DNA of 37,061 nt from Nocardia beijingensis NBRC 16342 (GTDB lineage Bacteria > Actinomycetota > Actinomycetes > Mycobacteriales > Mycobacteriaceae). Location: positions 1 to 37,061 of the forward strand of contig NZ_BDBC01000006.1 in the NCBI RefSeq assembly GCF_001612785.1, in the 5' to 3' direction. Shown here one piece after another: positions 16,718 to 25,205 of this stretch. Positions within the stretch are counted from its first letter, which is position 1, and every line of letters starts with the position of its first letter. Both the position numbers and the translations under genes were made by a program. The notes under the pieces were generated by a model. That model was not told the origin of the DNA. It did no database searches and saw only the letters and a list, made by a program, of their open reading frames with translations.

Positions 16718-16960
16718 GTGACGAACCCTTCCACCCCGACTCCGCCCGGCGGCGCCGAACGGCGTCGCGGCGACTGGTTGCTGCGGCTCGCGCTCTCGGT
16801 GTTCGCGCTGGGTTTGCTGGCTATCATCGCCATCTTCACGATTCCGTTGCTGACCGACAGCGAGCCGGGACTGTGGCTCTATTTCGGGGCGATGCTCGCG
16901 CCACTGGGGTTCGTGCTGGCGCTCGTGTTCGCGCTGCGCTCCGGCCGCCGGTCGCGCTGA
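16718..16960 (+). CDS. Small membrane protein, hypothetical
   Basis: An 80-residue protein with a Pro/Thr-rich N-terminus, a basic RRRGDW patch, two transmembrane helices (about 23-45 and 52-73) and a basic tail. GTG 16718 follows TACCGT (16706-16711) by 6 bases, consistent with leaderless expression. It is divergent from the cold-shock gene, 187 bp away. I do not recognise the family. Coding quality (third-position GC, defined topology) supports a real gene. Confidence 0.7.
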   Translation: MTNPSTPTPPGGAERRRGDWLLRLALSVFALGLLAIIAIFTIPLLTDSEPGLWLYFGAMLAPLGFVLALVFALRSGRRSR

Positions 16961-17026
16961 ACCGGAGTGCGGACCCCGATCCGACACCGAACCGGTTACC
17001 CCGTGTGATCGTTACCCACTCCTAGG

Positions 17027-17042
17027 TGTGATCCTCGTCACA
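17027..17042. promoter_or_regulatory. Consensus Crp binding site upstream of rpfA
   Basis: TGTGATCCTCGTCACA matches TGTGA-N6-TCACA exactly. A half-site TGTGA with a degenerate right half lies at 17004-17019. In M. tuberculosis, rpfA is a known Crp (Rv3676) target, so a conserved regulatory link is likely. The site is about 340 bp from the start codon, which implies a distal promoter or a long leader. Confidence 0.75.
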
Positions 17043-17173
17043 TTACGAGTAGGTCACGGAGTGGTGACAACGGGCGGCGCACCCGACCGCAACGCCTCTA
17101 GCTGCGGGAAGCCTTCGCGCCGGTCCGAGACCGGGCCGAGACCCACTGGTACACGCCGGTTACCAAATAGTGA

Positions 17174-17998
<825 letters not shown>

Positions 17999-18013
17999 TC
18001 AGGAACGCTTCGC

Positions 18014-18053
18014 AAGAAGGGCCCCGCATCACCATGGATGCGGGGCCCTTCTT
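18014..18053. terminator. Strong intrinsic terminator after rpfA
   Basis: A perfect 17-bp inverted repeat (18014-18030 and 18037-18053; core AAGAAGGGCCCCGCATC) with a 6-base loop ACCATG starts 15 bases after the rpfA stop. The outer pairs are A/T-rich and leave a short U-rich 3' end in both directions, so it can also stop transcription from the convergent small gene at 18082. Confidence 0.85.
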
Positions 18054-18081
18054 CGTAGTCGAGAACGTTCCGTTCGCGCGC

Positions 18082-18270
18082 TCAGCGGTTGATCACCGTG
18101 TTCGGGTGCATGTAGGGCAACTGCTCAGCCGGGACCGGGAACTCGGTGTCCTCGCCGTAGGGCGAGAGACCACCGGAGCGGGCCGAAGAGAGCTCGGTGA
18201 CCGCGGGGTCACCGTCGGCGACCTTCGGCCAGCCGTTGTCGACATAGGATTTCTTCGATTTGTTCACCAC
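18082..18270 (-). CDS. Small conserved hypothetical protein
   Basis: A 62-residue soluble protein with a Lys-rich start ([14 protein letters not shown]), a Ser/Gly middle and the tail [14 protein letters not shown]. Two consecutive GTG codons (18270, 18267) could serve as start; TAGCAT at 18277-18282 ends 6 bases before the first, favouring a leaderless transcript from 18270. Position between rpfA and the helicase-associated gene suggests the counterpart of Rv0863, but I cannot confirm homology. The defined tail and low-GC Lys codons at the N-terminus support a real gene. Function is unknown. Confidence 0.65.
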   Translation of the reverse strand: MVNKSKKSYVDNGWPKVADGDPAVTELSSARSGGLSPYGEDTEFPVPAEQLPYMHPNTVINR

Positions 18271-18276
18271 GGCCCC

Positions 18277-18282
18277 ATGCTA
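18277..18282 (-). promoter_or_regulatory. -10 element (TAGCAT) of a leaderless promoter
   Basis: TAGCAT on the minus strand ends 6 bases before GTG 18270, with no ribosome-binding site in between. Confidence 0.5.
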
Positions 18283-18352
18283 GCCCGGCCGCTCCGCTCG
18301 GATGCGCCGCAGCCCGCGCCTCCGGACGTCGGCGGGCGATCGCCCGGCATCG

Positions 18353-18358
18353 TAGGCT
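18353..18358 (+). promoter_or_regulatory. -10 element (TAGGCT) of a leaderless promoter
   Basis: TAGGCT ends 7 bases before ATG 18366, the start of the helicase-associated protein. The same hexamer precedes the DUF2530 gene at 5186. Confidence 0.5.
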
Positions 18359-18365
18359 GGATCGG

Positions 18366-20660
18366 ATGACCGCGACCGACTCCCTCGCCGGTTGGCTCGG
18401 CGCCCGCAGTGATGCCCAGCTGGTGACGCTGCTGCAACTTCGGCCCGACCTGGCCGTGCCGCTGCCGTCCGCCATGGCCGTGCTCGCCGCCCGCGTCGAA
18501 CAGCGCGCGTCGGTGCTGCGCGCCACGGAGGACCTGAACACCCTCGAATTCGCCATCGTGGAAACCCTTGCCATGCACGGGGTGACGCGACCCGACGGCG
18601 GCCCGCTGCGCCGTGCCGATTTGCATGTGCAATTGAGCGAACGAGTGCAGGCCGCCGCGATCGACGAGGCGCTGGAGCGGCTGACCGCTCGCGCGCTGGT
18701 CTGGATCGACGCCGAACAGGGACTGCACCTGATTCCGGCGGCCGCCGAGGCGCTGCCGTGGCCGATCGGCACCGCGACCGAGATCCCCGACGCGCTCACC
18801 GAACCCGAGGTGGTCGCGGCGCTGCCCGAGCTCTCGTCCGCCGAACGGTCTTTGCTGGACAAGCTGGCCGCGACGGGGCCGCGTGGCCGCACCAAGGACG
18901 CCGCGCCGGGTACTCCGGCCGACCGGCCGATCCAGCGGTTGCTGGCGCGCAGGCTGTTGCACTGGGTCGATGACGAGACCGTGGAGCTTCCGGTCACCGT
19001 CGGTCAGGTGCTGCGGCGGGAACCGGTCACCCACCCGCACGCTCTGACGCCGCCGCAACCCGAGACCGTGAAACAAACGCCCGCCGACGTGAACGCGGTC
19101 GCGGCGGGCGAGGTGGGCGAGCTGCTGCGGCACTGCGCGGCCGTGCTCGAGGTACTCGGCCAGGTCCCGGCTCCCGCCTTGCGCGCGGGCGGCCTCGGCG
19201 TGCGCGAGCTGCGCCGCATCGCCAAGCAGGCCGGTGTCGACGAGCAGCGAGCGGGTTTGCTGGTCGAGCTGCTCGCGGCGGCGAAATTGCTCGAGAAGGG
19301 TTTGCCGGACCCGGCGCCCGACTTCGAGACCACCGACGACTTCTGGGCGCCGACACCGCTGGTGGACGCCTGGCTGGAAGCACCACCCGCGCGGCGCTGG
19401 GCCACCCTCGGACTCACCTGGCTGGAATTGGACCGGATGCCGTGGATGATCGGCATGCGCGACGCGAACGACAAGCCGCTGGCCGCGCTGTCGCTGGAAC
19501 TGCGCACTCCGACCGCGCCGCGCGACCGGCGCGCGATCCTCGCCCTGCTCGCGGAATATCCGTCCGGCACGGCGCTGGCCCCAGCGGATATCGGCCGCCT
19601 TCTGGCCTGGCGGCAGCCGCGCAGGCGCAGGAACTTCCGCCCTGAGGTGGTCGAACAGACGCTGGCCGAGGCGGCTGCGCTCGGGCTGATCGGCCGCGGC
19701 GCGCTCGGCTCGGCGGCGCGCGCGCTGCTGCACGCGGCGCCCACCAGCGTGGCCGACGCCGAGGCGGAGATGGAGGCGGCGCTGCCGGAGCCGGTGGACC
19801 ACGTGCTGGTGCAGGCGGATCTCACGGTGATCGCGCCGGGCCCGCTGACCACCGACCTCCAGCGTCGCGTGGCCCTCGTCGCCGACGTCGAATCCGCGGG
19901 CGCGGCAACGGTGTACCGGATCGGGGAGTCTTCGGTGCGGCGCGCCCTCGACGCCGGGCTGACGGCGGCCGAGCTGCACGCGCTGTTCGCCGCGCATTCC
20001 CGGACACCGATCCCGCAGGCGCTGACCTATTTGATCGATGACGTGGCCCGCCGCCACGGCCAATTGCGCGCGGGCATGGCGCAGTCGTTCATTCGCAGTG
20101 ACGACCCGGCGCTGCTGGCCCAAGTGCTGTCCGCGCCGGTGGCGAGCGCGTTGGCGCTGCGATCCATCGCGCCGACCGTCGCCATCGCGCAAGCGCCGCT
20201 GGGCGAACTGCTGGAGCAGCTGCGCGCGGCCGGTTTCGCGCCCGCGGGTGAGGACTCGACCGGCGCGATCGTCGATCTGCGGCCGCGGGGGGCGCGGATC
20301 TCCGTGCGGCCCGCCGCGCGGCAGCCCTATCGGCCGACACCGCCGAGCACCGAACAGCTCGAAATGCTCGTCACCGAACTGCGGGCGGGCGAACGCGCCG
20401 CCAGCGCCCGATCCGGTCAGGCGGTGCGTCCGGACGGCACCAGGACCAATACCGCCGCCACCCTCGCCCTGCTACAGCTCGCGGCGCGGGTGCGGCGGTC
20501 GGTGAACATCGGCTACGTCGACGCCCAAGGCGTCGCCACCCAGCGTGTGGTCGAGCCGTTGAAGGTGGGCAACGGGCAGCTCGACGCGCTCGACCCGGTC
20601 ACCGGCGCGGTCCGGCACTTCACGCTGCACCGGATCGCGTCGGTTGCCCTGCTGGAATGA
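18366..20660 (+). CDS. Helicase-associated (XPB N-terminal-like) protein with C-terminal WYL domain
   Basis: A 764-residue protein corresponding to mycobacterial Rv0862c. It lacks Walker A and DEAD/H motifs, so it is not itself an ATPase. The N-terminal half is a series of small helical winged-helix-like segments. Residues about 470-600 match the helicase-associated XPB/Ssl2 N-terminal-like domain (DHVLVQADLTVIAPGPL, later VYRIGESSVRRALDAG). The last ~60 residues (NIGYVDAQG, RVVEPLKVGNGQLDALD, FTLHRIASV) form a WYL-type sensor domain. The XPB helicase lies 4.5 kb away on the other strand, which suggests a shared DNA-repair role, though this is inferred. The stop TGA abuts the stop of the convergent lipoprotein gene (shared TGATCA). 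Confidence 0.85.
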   Translation: MTATDSLAGWLGARSDAQLVTLLQLRPDLAVPLPSAMAVLAARVEQRASVLRATEDLNTLEFAIVETLAMHGVTRPDGGPLRRADLHVQLSERVQAAAIDEALERLTARALVWIDAEQGLHLIPAAAEALPWPIGTATEIPDALTEPEVVAALPELSSAERSLLDKLAATGPRGRTKDAAPGTPADRPIQRLLARRLLHWVDDETVELPVTVGQVLRREPVTHPHALTPPQPETVKQTPADVNAVAAGEVGELLRHCAAVLEVLGQVPAPALRAGGLGVRELRRIAKQAGVDEQRAGLLVELLAAAKLLEKGLPDPAPDFETTDDFWAPTPLVDAWLEAPPARRWATLGLTWLELDRMPWMIGMRDANDKPLAALSLELRTPTAPRDRRAILALLAEYPSGTALAPADIGRLLAWRQPRRRRNFRPEVVEQTLAEAAALGLIGRGALGSAARALLHAAPTSVADAEAEMEAALPEPVDHVLVQADLTVIAPGPLTTDLQRRVALVADVESAGAATVYRIGESSVRRALDAGLTAAELHALFAAHSRTPIPQALTYLIDDVARRHGQLRAGMAQSFIRSDDPALLAQVLSAPVASALALRSIAPTVAIAQAPLGELLEQLRAAGFAPAGEDSTGAIVDLRPRGARISVRPAARQPYRPTPPSTEQLEMLVTELRAGERAASARSGQAVRPDGTRTNTAATLALLQLAARVRRSVNIGYVDAQGVATQRVVEPLKVGNGQLDALDPVTGAVRHFTLHRIASVALLE

Positions 20661-21191
20661 TCAGCCCTTGGGCTTGGCCGTGCAGAAGGTGACCTTGGGG
20701 TCCGATTCGATGAGGCGGAAGCCGTCGGCGTCCTGATCGCACAGCAATTCGTCGGCCTTGCCGTCGATCCGCTTCAGCACCTTGAAGGTGGCTTCCGAGG
20801 ACGCGCAGTCGACGTGCTTGTATCCGGTCGTGCTGCTCTCGTTGTAGCAGTTGCCTTCCTTGAAGTTCGGTGCCAGGCACAGGAAGGCGGTGGTACCGCC
20901 GGCCAGGGTCTCCTCGTAGGAGGTGTATTCGGCGGCGCAGTCGGTCTTCTTGTCGTAGGACTGCGCGACCTTGTAGACGGCCTTGTCCGACGAGCAGTCG
21001 ACCGGTTCGGTCTTGGAATCGACCGCGGAACCCTCGATGACGTTGATGCAGTCACCGACTCCGGCCTTGGCGGTGTCCGACTTGCCCGCGTCCTGGATCA
21101 ACGAACAGCCGGCCACCGTGACCACCACCGCGGCCACCGCGACGAGGGCGAGCACGAGCCGTGCCAGCAGCCTCGTTCCTGGAAACTTCAC
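20661..21191 (-). CDS. LppU-like secreted lipoprotein
   Basis: A 176-residue protein with a basic N-terminus, one hydrophobic helix and the lipobox VAGC (about Cys31), followed by a domain with eight or so Cys arranged in two similar units (GDCINV, VDCSSDKAVYKV, then CYNE, VDCASSEATFKV). This double VDC-(S/A)-(S)-A-KV pattern is typical of LppU/SCO3897 family lipoproteins, probably disulfide-bonded outside the cell. GTG 21191 is chosen because GAGAGG lies 7 bases upstream; the frame is open further up without a good site. Lys-rich composition differs from its neighbours. Function is unknown. Confidence 0.8.
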   Translation of the reverse strand: MKFPGTRLLARLVLALVAVAAVVVTVAGCSLIQDAGKSDTAKAGVGDCINVIEGSAVDSKTEPVDCSSDKAVYKVAQSYDKKTDCAAEYTSYEETLAGGTTAFLCLAPNFKEGNCYNESSTTGYKHVDCASSEATFKVLKRIDGKADELLCDQDADGFRLIESDPKVTFCTAKPKG

Positions 21192-21299
21192 CTGAAAACC
21201 TCTCTCACCGAACACGTTCACGGGCTCGTGAACGCGGTGAGGATACCCGCACGACCTGAGCGGCCGCATCAGCCCGCCGGGCGACCTCACCCGGCGGCG

Positions 21300-21392
21300 C
21301 TAGTAGCTGTGCGTGCCGTACATCCCCATGAGCGCGTAACCGAGAATGCTGGGAAGCAGACGGCCGAGCAAGAAGAACGCAGAGTAATTCAC
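21300..21392 (-). CDS. 30-residue hydrophobic peptide (putative small ORF)
   Basis: GTG 21392 to TAG 21300 encodes 30 residues (VNYSAFFLLGRLLPSILGYA and ten more, ending GTHSY). Most of it is one hydrophobic segment suited to a membrane or to amphipathic helix formation. AAAGG lies about 8-9 bases upstream of the GTG, a plausible ribosome-binding site. Local GC is lower than in neighbouring genes, and the segment is not covered by any other gene (between the LppU-like lipoprotein and the coiled-coil gene). Family unknown; it could be a small membrane peptide or a spurious ORF. Confidence 0.5.
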   Translation of the reverse strand: MNYSAFFLLGRLLPSILGYALMGMYGTHSY

Positions 21393-21486
21393 TAGCAACG
21401 CCTTTCGCGTATTCCATGCAACTGGACTCTTGTCCGGTATGCGGAGTGTGTCGTCGCCCGAGACCGGGTCGTTACGCTTGGGCAGT

Positions 21487-22317
21487 ATGGCGGTCGATGA
21501 CGTCGCGCGCGACTTGTACGGGCTGGCGCCCGCGGAGTTCGTCGCGGCCCGCGCCGATCGGGCGGCGGCCGCGAAGCAGGCGGGCGACAAGCGGCTGGCG
21601 GCCGCCATCGGCAAGCTGCGCAAACCCACCCTCGCCGCGTGGGCGGTGAACCTGCTGTCCAGGGCGGCGCCCGACGACGTGGCCGCCTTGCTCCGGCTCG
21701 CCGCGGCGCTGGCCGCGGCGCAGCGGAAACTCTCCGCCGAACAGCTGCGCGACCTCACCGCGCAGCGCCAGCAACTTGTCAACGCGCTCGCTGAGAAAGC
21801 GGGCACGCTCGCCGCCGAACACGGGCACCCGGTCGGTGAGAACGTCGTGCGGGAGATCGGCCAGACCTTGACGGCGGCACTCGCCGACCCGGAGGTCGCC
21901 GATCGGCTGCGAGCCGGAACGCTCGCCACGGCCACCAGCTACGAAGGCTTCGGACCGAGCGGACCGGAGTTGCTCGCGGCGCCGGAACCGGCCGCGCCGC
22001 GCGGAGGAGCGGCCGCGCGAAAGCAGCGGGACGACAGCGCGCGCCGCGAGCTGGCCGACGCCGAGGCCGCGCTCGAAACCGCTCGCGCCGAAGCGGATTC
22101 GGCACAGGCCGCACTCGCGGAAGCGACCGAGGAACTGTCCGCGGCCGAGGAACGCGTCGCAGCGCTGCGCGACGAACTCGCCCACGCCGAACAGCAGCGG
22201 CAGTTCCGCAAGTCGGCCGAGCGATCGGCCAAAGACGAACTCCAGGCCGCGCGCCGCCAGGTGGAGCGAGCCGAGCGCAGCCTGACGAAGGCACGGCAGC
22301 GCGCCGGGAGCGACTGA
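21487..22317 (+). CDS. Coiled-coil hypothetical protein
   Basis: A 276-residue soluble protein. The N-terminal part (1-160) is helical, with the motif LYGLAPAEFVAARADRAAAA and KLRKPTLAAWAVNLL (about 43-57), recurrent in actinobacterial proteins of unknown function. Residues 170-270 are an Ala/Glu/Arg-rich heptad pattern that should form a long coiled coil. ATG 21487 follows TACGCT (21473-21478) by 8 bases, suggesting near-leaderless expression. It converges on the M1 peptidase gene with only 4 bp between stops. A structural or DNA-associated role is possible, but nothing specific can be assigned. Confidence 0.8.
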   Translation: MAVDDVARDLYGLAPAEFVAARADRAAAAKQAGDKRLAAAIGKLRKPTLAAWAVNLLSRAAPDDVAALLRLAAALAAAQRKLSAEQLRDLTAQRQQLVNALAEKAGTLAAEHGHPVGENVVREIGQTLTAALADPEVADRLRAGTLATATSYEGFGPSGPELLAAPEPAAPRGGAAARKQRDDSARRELADAEAALETARAEADSAQAALAEATEELSAAEERVAALRDELAHAEQQRQFRKSAERSAKDELQAARRQVERAERSLTKARQRAGSD

Positions 22318-22321
22318 CGGA

Positions 22322-23731
22322 TCAGCTGCGCAGAGCGCCGGGGAACAGGTACTCCTCCGGCGGCGGCGCGGTGGTGTTCAGCCACGCGTGGAAGAAGCCG
22401 GTCAGGTCCATGGGCGATCTGGACTGCACGAACGCGCGGAACTCCGGCATCGAGGCGTTGCCGTAGGCGTGCGCGGCGAGGAAGTCCCGAACGGCGGCGA
22501 AGAACACCTCGTCGCCGATCTGCCTGCGCAAGGCATGCAGGAACAGCGGGCCGCGGTAGTAGACGGAGGTGAACTCCTTGCCCACGCCGGGATTCTCCAG
22601 CGGGATGTTCCAGTACTTCTCGCTGTCGCGGTACTTGCGGATGGTCTCGCGGTACTGGTCGTCGACGTTCTTGCCCTCCATCCGCTCCGGCCACAGGTAG
22701 TCGGCGGTATAGCTGGCGAAGCACTCGTTCAGGCAGATGTCCGACCACTGGCGGATCGACACCCAGTCGCCCCACCACTGGTGCGCGAGTTCGTGCACGA
22801 CGACCGGCAGATCGATCGACGGAGCGTAGAGCGGGCGCGTCTGGGTCTCCAGCGAGAACGTGATGCCCGCGTCCAGGTGGATGCCACCCGCCGCCTCGAA
22901 CGGGTAAGGGCCGTAGAGGTTTTCGGCGAAGTCGAGAATCTCCGGCACGCGCCGCTCCAGCTCGCGCTGGCGCTGCTCCACATTCGGGGCGAACGCGCTG
23001 AGCAGCGGAACGCCGTTGGCCCTGCGCTGTTCGAGGTATTCGAATTTGTCGATCGCCACCGTGGTCAGGTAGCCGACCACCGGCCTGGCGTTGGCCCAGC
23101 GGACCGTCCGCTTGTCGCCGCGCACCACGTCCTCGAGACGCACGCCGTTGGAGACCACCTCCCACTCCGCGGGAACGGTGGCGGTCAGACCGAAGGTGGC
23201 CTTGTCCAGCGGGGTGTCGTTGAGCGGGTACCACGTCGTCGCCGAGTGCGGCTCACCGGCGACGAACGCGCCGCCGCTGGGCGCGAAGGTCCACCCTTCG
23301 CCCTCGGTGTCCAGTGCGGTGCCCGCGTAGTCGACGGTGACGGTGAACGGCAGGCCGGGCAGCAGCGGCAGCGACGGCGTCACGGTCAGCTCGTGCTCGC
23401 CGTTGCGGTCGAAACCGGCGGGCAGCCCGTTCACCGACACCTCGCGCACTTCCGGCCCCGCGAAATCGAGGTTGAACGCGCGCAGGGCCTGGGTGGCGTG
23501 CGCGGTGACGGTGGTGGTTCCGGCCAGTCTCCGGCTGGGCGGGTCGTACTCGATGCCGACGTCGTAGTGCTGGACGTCGTAGCCGCCGTTGCCGTCGAGC
23601 GGATAGTAGGGATCGCCCAGGCCCGGCGCGCCGACCAGCGGGTCCGGGGGCGGATCCGCGTGCGCGGGCACCCAGGACACCGCGGTGAGTACACACGCGA
23701 CCGCGGCGCACACCCGGCCGGACAACCACAT
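22322..23731 (-). CDS. Secreted M1 family zinc metallopeptidase
   Basis: A 469-residue exported aminopeptidase-like enzyme. A signal peptide (MWLSGRVCAAVACVLTAVSW, cleavage near Ala-His-Ala25) precedes an N-terminal beta-saddle domain (50-230) and a thermolysin-like domain with HELAHQWWGDW (313-323) and NECFASY (335-341). His313, His317 and Glu336 bind zinc and Glu314 is the catalytic base; HExxH-18-E spacing is exact. The exopeptidase GxMEN motif of classic M1 enzymes is replaced by AGGIHLDAG-TFSLETQTRP, as in other short actinobacterial members. The C-terminal helical domain is absent. GTG 23743, closer to GGAGAGGG, is an alternative start adding four residues. Confidence 0.9.
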   Translation of the reverse strand: MWLSGRVCAAVACVLTAVSWVPAHADPPPDPLVGAPGLGDPYYPLDGNGGYDVQHYDVGIEYDPPSRRLAGTTTVTAHATQALRAFNLDFAGPEVREVSVNGLPAGFDRNGEHELTVTPSLPLLPGLPFTVTVDYAGTALDTEGEGWTFAPSGGAFVAGEPHSATTWYPLNDTPLDKATFGLTATVPAEWEVVSNGVRLEDVVRGDKRTVRWANARPVVGYLTTVAIDKFEYLEQRRANGVPLLSAFAPNVEQRQRELERRVPEILDFAENLYGPYPFEAAGGIHLDAGITFSLETQTRPLYAPSIDLPVVVHELAHQWWGDWVSIRQWSDICLNECFASYTADYLWPERMEGKNVDDQYRETIRKYRDSEKYWNIPLENPGVGKEFTSVYYRGPLFLHALRRQIGDEVFFAAVRDFLAAHAYGNASMPEFRAFVQSRSPMDLTGFFHAWLNTTAPPPEEYLFPGALRS

Positions 23732-23803
23732 ACGAACAACCACCCCTCTCCACCCCGCCTGTCACCGGTACCGGCGCACCGGCTTCGCTGGATGGTAGCG
23801 GCT

Positions 23804-24442
23804 TCAGTCGGCGCTTCCGGTCAGCGCCACCGACGCGCCGACGCCGAAGATCATCACCCCGCCCGCGCCGCCGACCGCCTCCAGCCTGCGCGGCGACTTG
23901 GCGAACCAGGATCGCGCCGAGGCGGCCAGCAACGCCCACGCGCTGTCGGAGACCAGCGCGATGGCCAGGAAGATCGTGCCGAGCAGCAGGAACTGCCACG
24001 ACAGCGACCCGGAGGCCGGATCGGCGAAGTGCGGCAGCACCGCGGAGAAGAAGACGATCGCCTTGGGATTGGTGAGCCCGACGACGGCGCTCTGGCGCAG
24101 CACGCGCGTGCCGGGCGCCGGTTCGACCGCGGCGCCGAGCGCCTCGCGCAATGCCGAACGCTGACGGATCGCTTGGATCCCGAGATACATCAGATACAAC
24201 GCGCCCGCGAACTTCACCACCGTGAGCGCCAGCGCCGATGCGGTGAGCAGAGCGCCGAGACCGATCGCGACCAGCACCAAGGCGACGTAGACGCCCATGG
24301 CGTGCCCGAGCACCGAGAGCAGGGCCGCGCGCCGGCCGAGCGTGAGCGCGCGACCGACGGTGAACAGCACGCCTGGCCCGGGCACGACGATGATGACGAC
24401 CGCGGCGGCGACGAATGCCAGCAGGTTGGACGCTGGAACCAT
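23804..24442 (-). CDS. LysE/RhtB family amino-acid exporter
   Basis: A 212-residue membrane protein with six predicted helices and the family N-terminal signature VPGPGVLFTVGRAL (about 20-33), plus LTNPKAIVFF (about 125-134) in the middle. These match LysE/RhtB translocators, which export amino acids or their derivatives. ATG 24442 has CGAAGG directly upstream and TAGACT ending 6 bases away, so it may be leaderless. Substrate is unknown. A second LysE-type gene lies at 31464. Confidence 0.92.
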   Translation of the reverse strand: MVPASNLLAFVAAAVVIIVVPGPGVLFTVGRALTLGRRAALLSVLGHAMGVYVALVLVAIGLGALLTASALALTVVKFAGALYLMYLGIQAIRQRSALREALGAAVEPAPGTRVLRQSAVVGLTNPKAIVFFSAVLPHFADPASGSLSWQFLLLGTIFLAIALVSDSAWALLAASARSWFAKSPRRLEAVGGAGGVMIFGVGASVALTGSAD

Positions 24443-24495
24443 CCTTCGAGTCTAGGCGACGACGCAACCGATAAACCCCGCGTACGCAGCCGGAT

Positions 24496-25164
24496 TCAGG
24501 AACCGAGTTCACCCGGCAGCTGGTGCGGATCGAGCAGCAGACGTTTCGTGGTGGTGCGCCGCACCTTCTCGGCGAGCGCGAGATTGTCGGTGAGCAGCCG
24601 CCATTCGGCCTCGCTGATCGCGGCGCGGGCGCGGGCGATGACCGCGTCGTCGGTGGTGCCCCAAGCGATCGGCATGGCGCTCACCGATTGCCAGCGCTGA
24701 CCCACCTGGCGCGGCGCGCGGTCGGTGCGCACGGCGACCGAAGGCACCCGCTCCCCGAGCCTGGCCTCGTGGCCGGGGAGGTCACGAACCTTTCTCGTCA
24801 CCAAGGCGTAGCGCGGATCGCGCATGTCCGGCGCGGACACGTCGACCAAGGCGAGCAGCACGACACCCGACGGGCGAGCCTCCGAGACCACCGCGGGCAC
24901 CAGCTCACCGTCCGCGTAGAGCTTGTCGATGCTGGAATGCCACGGCGTCCACAGAGCCACCCACAGCGCCGTCACCGCGCCGAGCGCGAAGGCGACCGCG
25001 AGCAGGTAGGCCCACGGATGGTTGAGCCAGATCAGCAGCGCGGTGCCGGACGCAGCGACCACCGCGGCGGCGATCGCCAGCAGGCGCAGGCGGCGGAGGT
25101 CGGCGAAGACTTCGTTCACCGCGTGGGCGTGATCGCGGTCCACCGCGAATTCGAAGCGTCGCAC
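24496..25164 (-). CDS. Two-helix membrane protein, possibly DUF3239
   Basis: A 222-residue protein. The N-terminus (VRRFEFAVDRDHAHAVNEVF) is cytosolic, two adjacent transmembrane helices span about 29-72, and a ~140-residue soluble domain follows, containing YALVTRKVRDLPGH and RVPSVAVRTDRAP. The arrangement resembles the DUF3239 proteins of corynebacteria and nocardiae, a family without known function; the name is tentative. GTG 25164 is chosen because TAGGAAT lies 6 bases upstream and the frame above it has no homology-like sequence. It lies downstream of the XPB helicase gene on the same strand, with a 41-bp gap. Confidence 0.75.
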   Translation of the reverse strand: MRRFEFAVDRDHAHAVNEVFADLRRLRLLAIAAAVVAASGTALLIWLNHPWAYLLAVAFALGAVTALWVALWTPWHSSIDKLYADGELVPAVVSEARPSGVVLLALVDVSAPDMRDPRYALVTRKVRDLPGHEARLGERVPSVAVRTDRAPRQVGQRWQSVSAMPIAWGTTDDAVIARARAAISEAEWRLLTDNLALAEKVRRTTTKRLLLDPHQLPGELGS

Positions 25165-25205
25165 GCCCTCATTCCTAGCACAGTTTGTGGAGGATCTGCC
25201 TCCGC

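Noticed and set aside
18264..20192. 642-codon minus-strand open frame opposite the helicase-associated gene
   Set aside because: Antisense shadow; Arg/Gln/His-rich with no motif, while the plus-strand gene matches a known family.
22388..24700. 770-codon plus-strand open frame across the M1 peptidase and LysE genes
   Set aside because: It runs through two genes and their promoter region on the other strand; no conserved motif.
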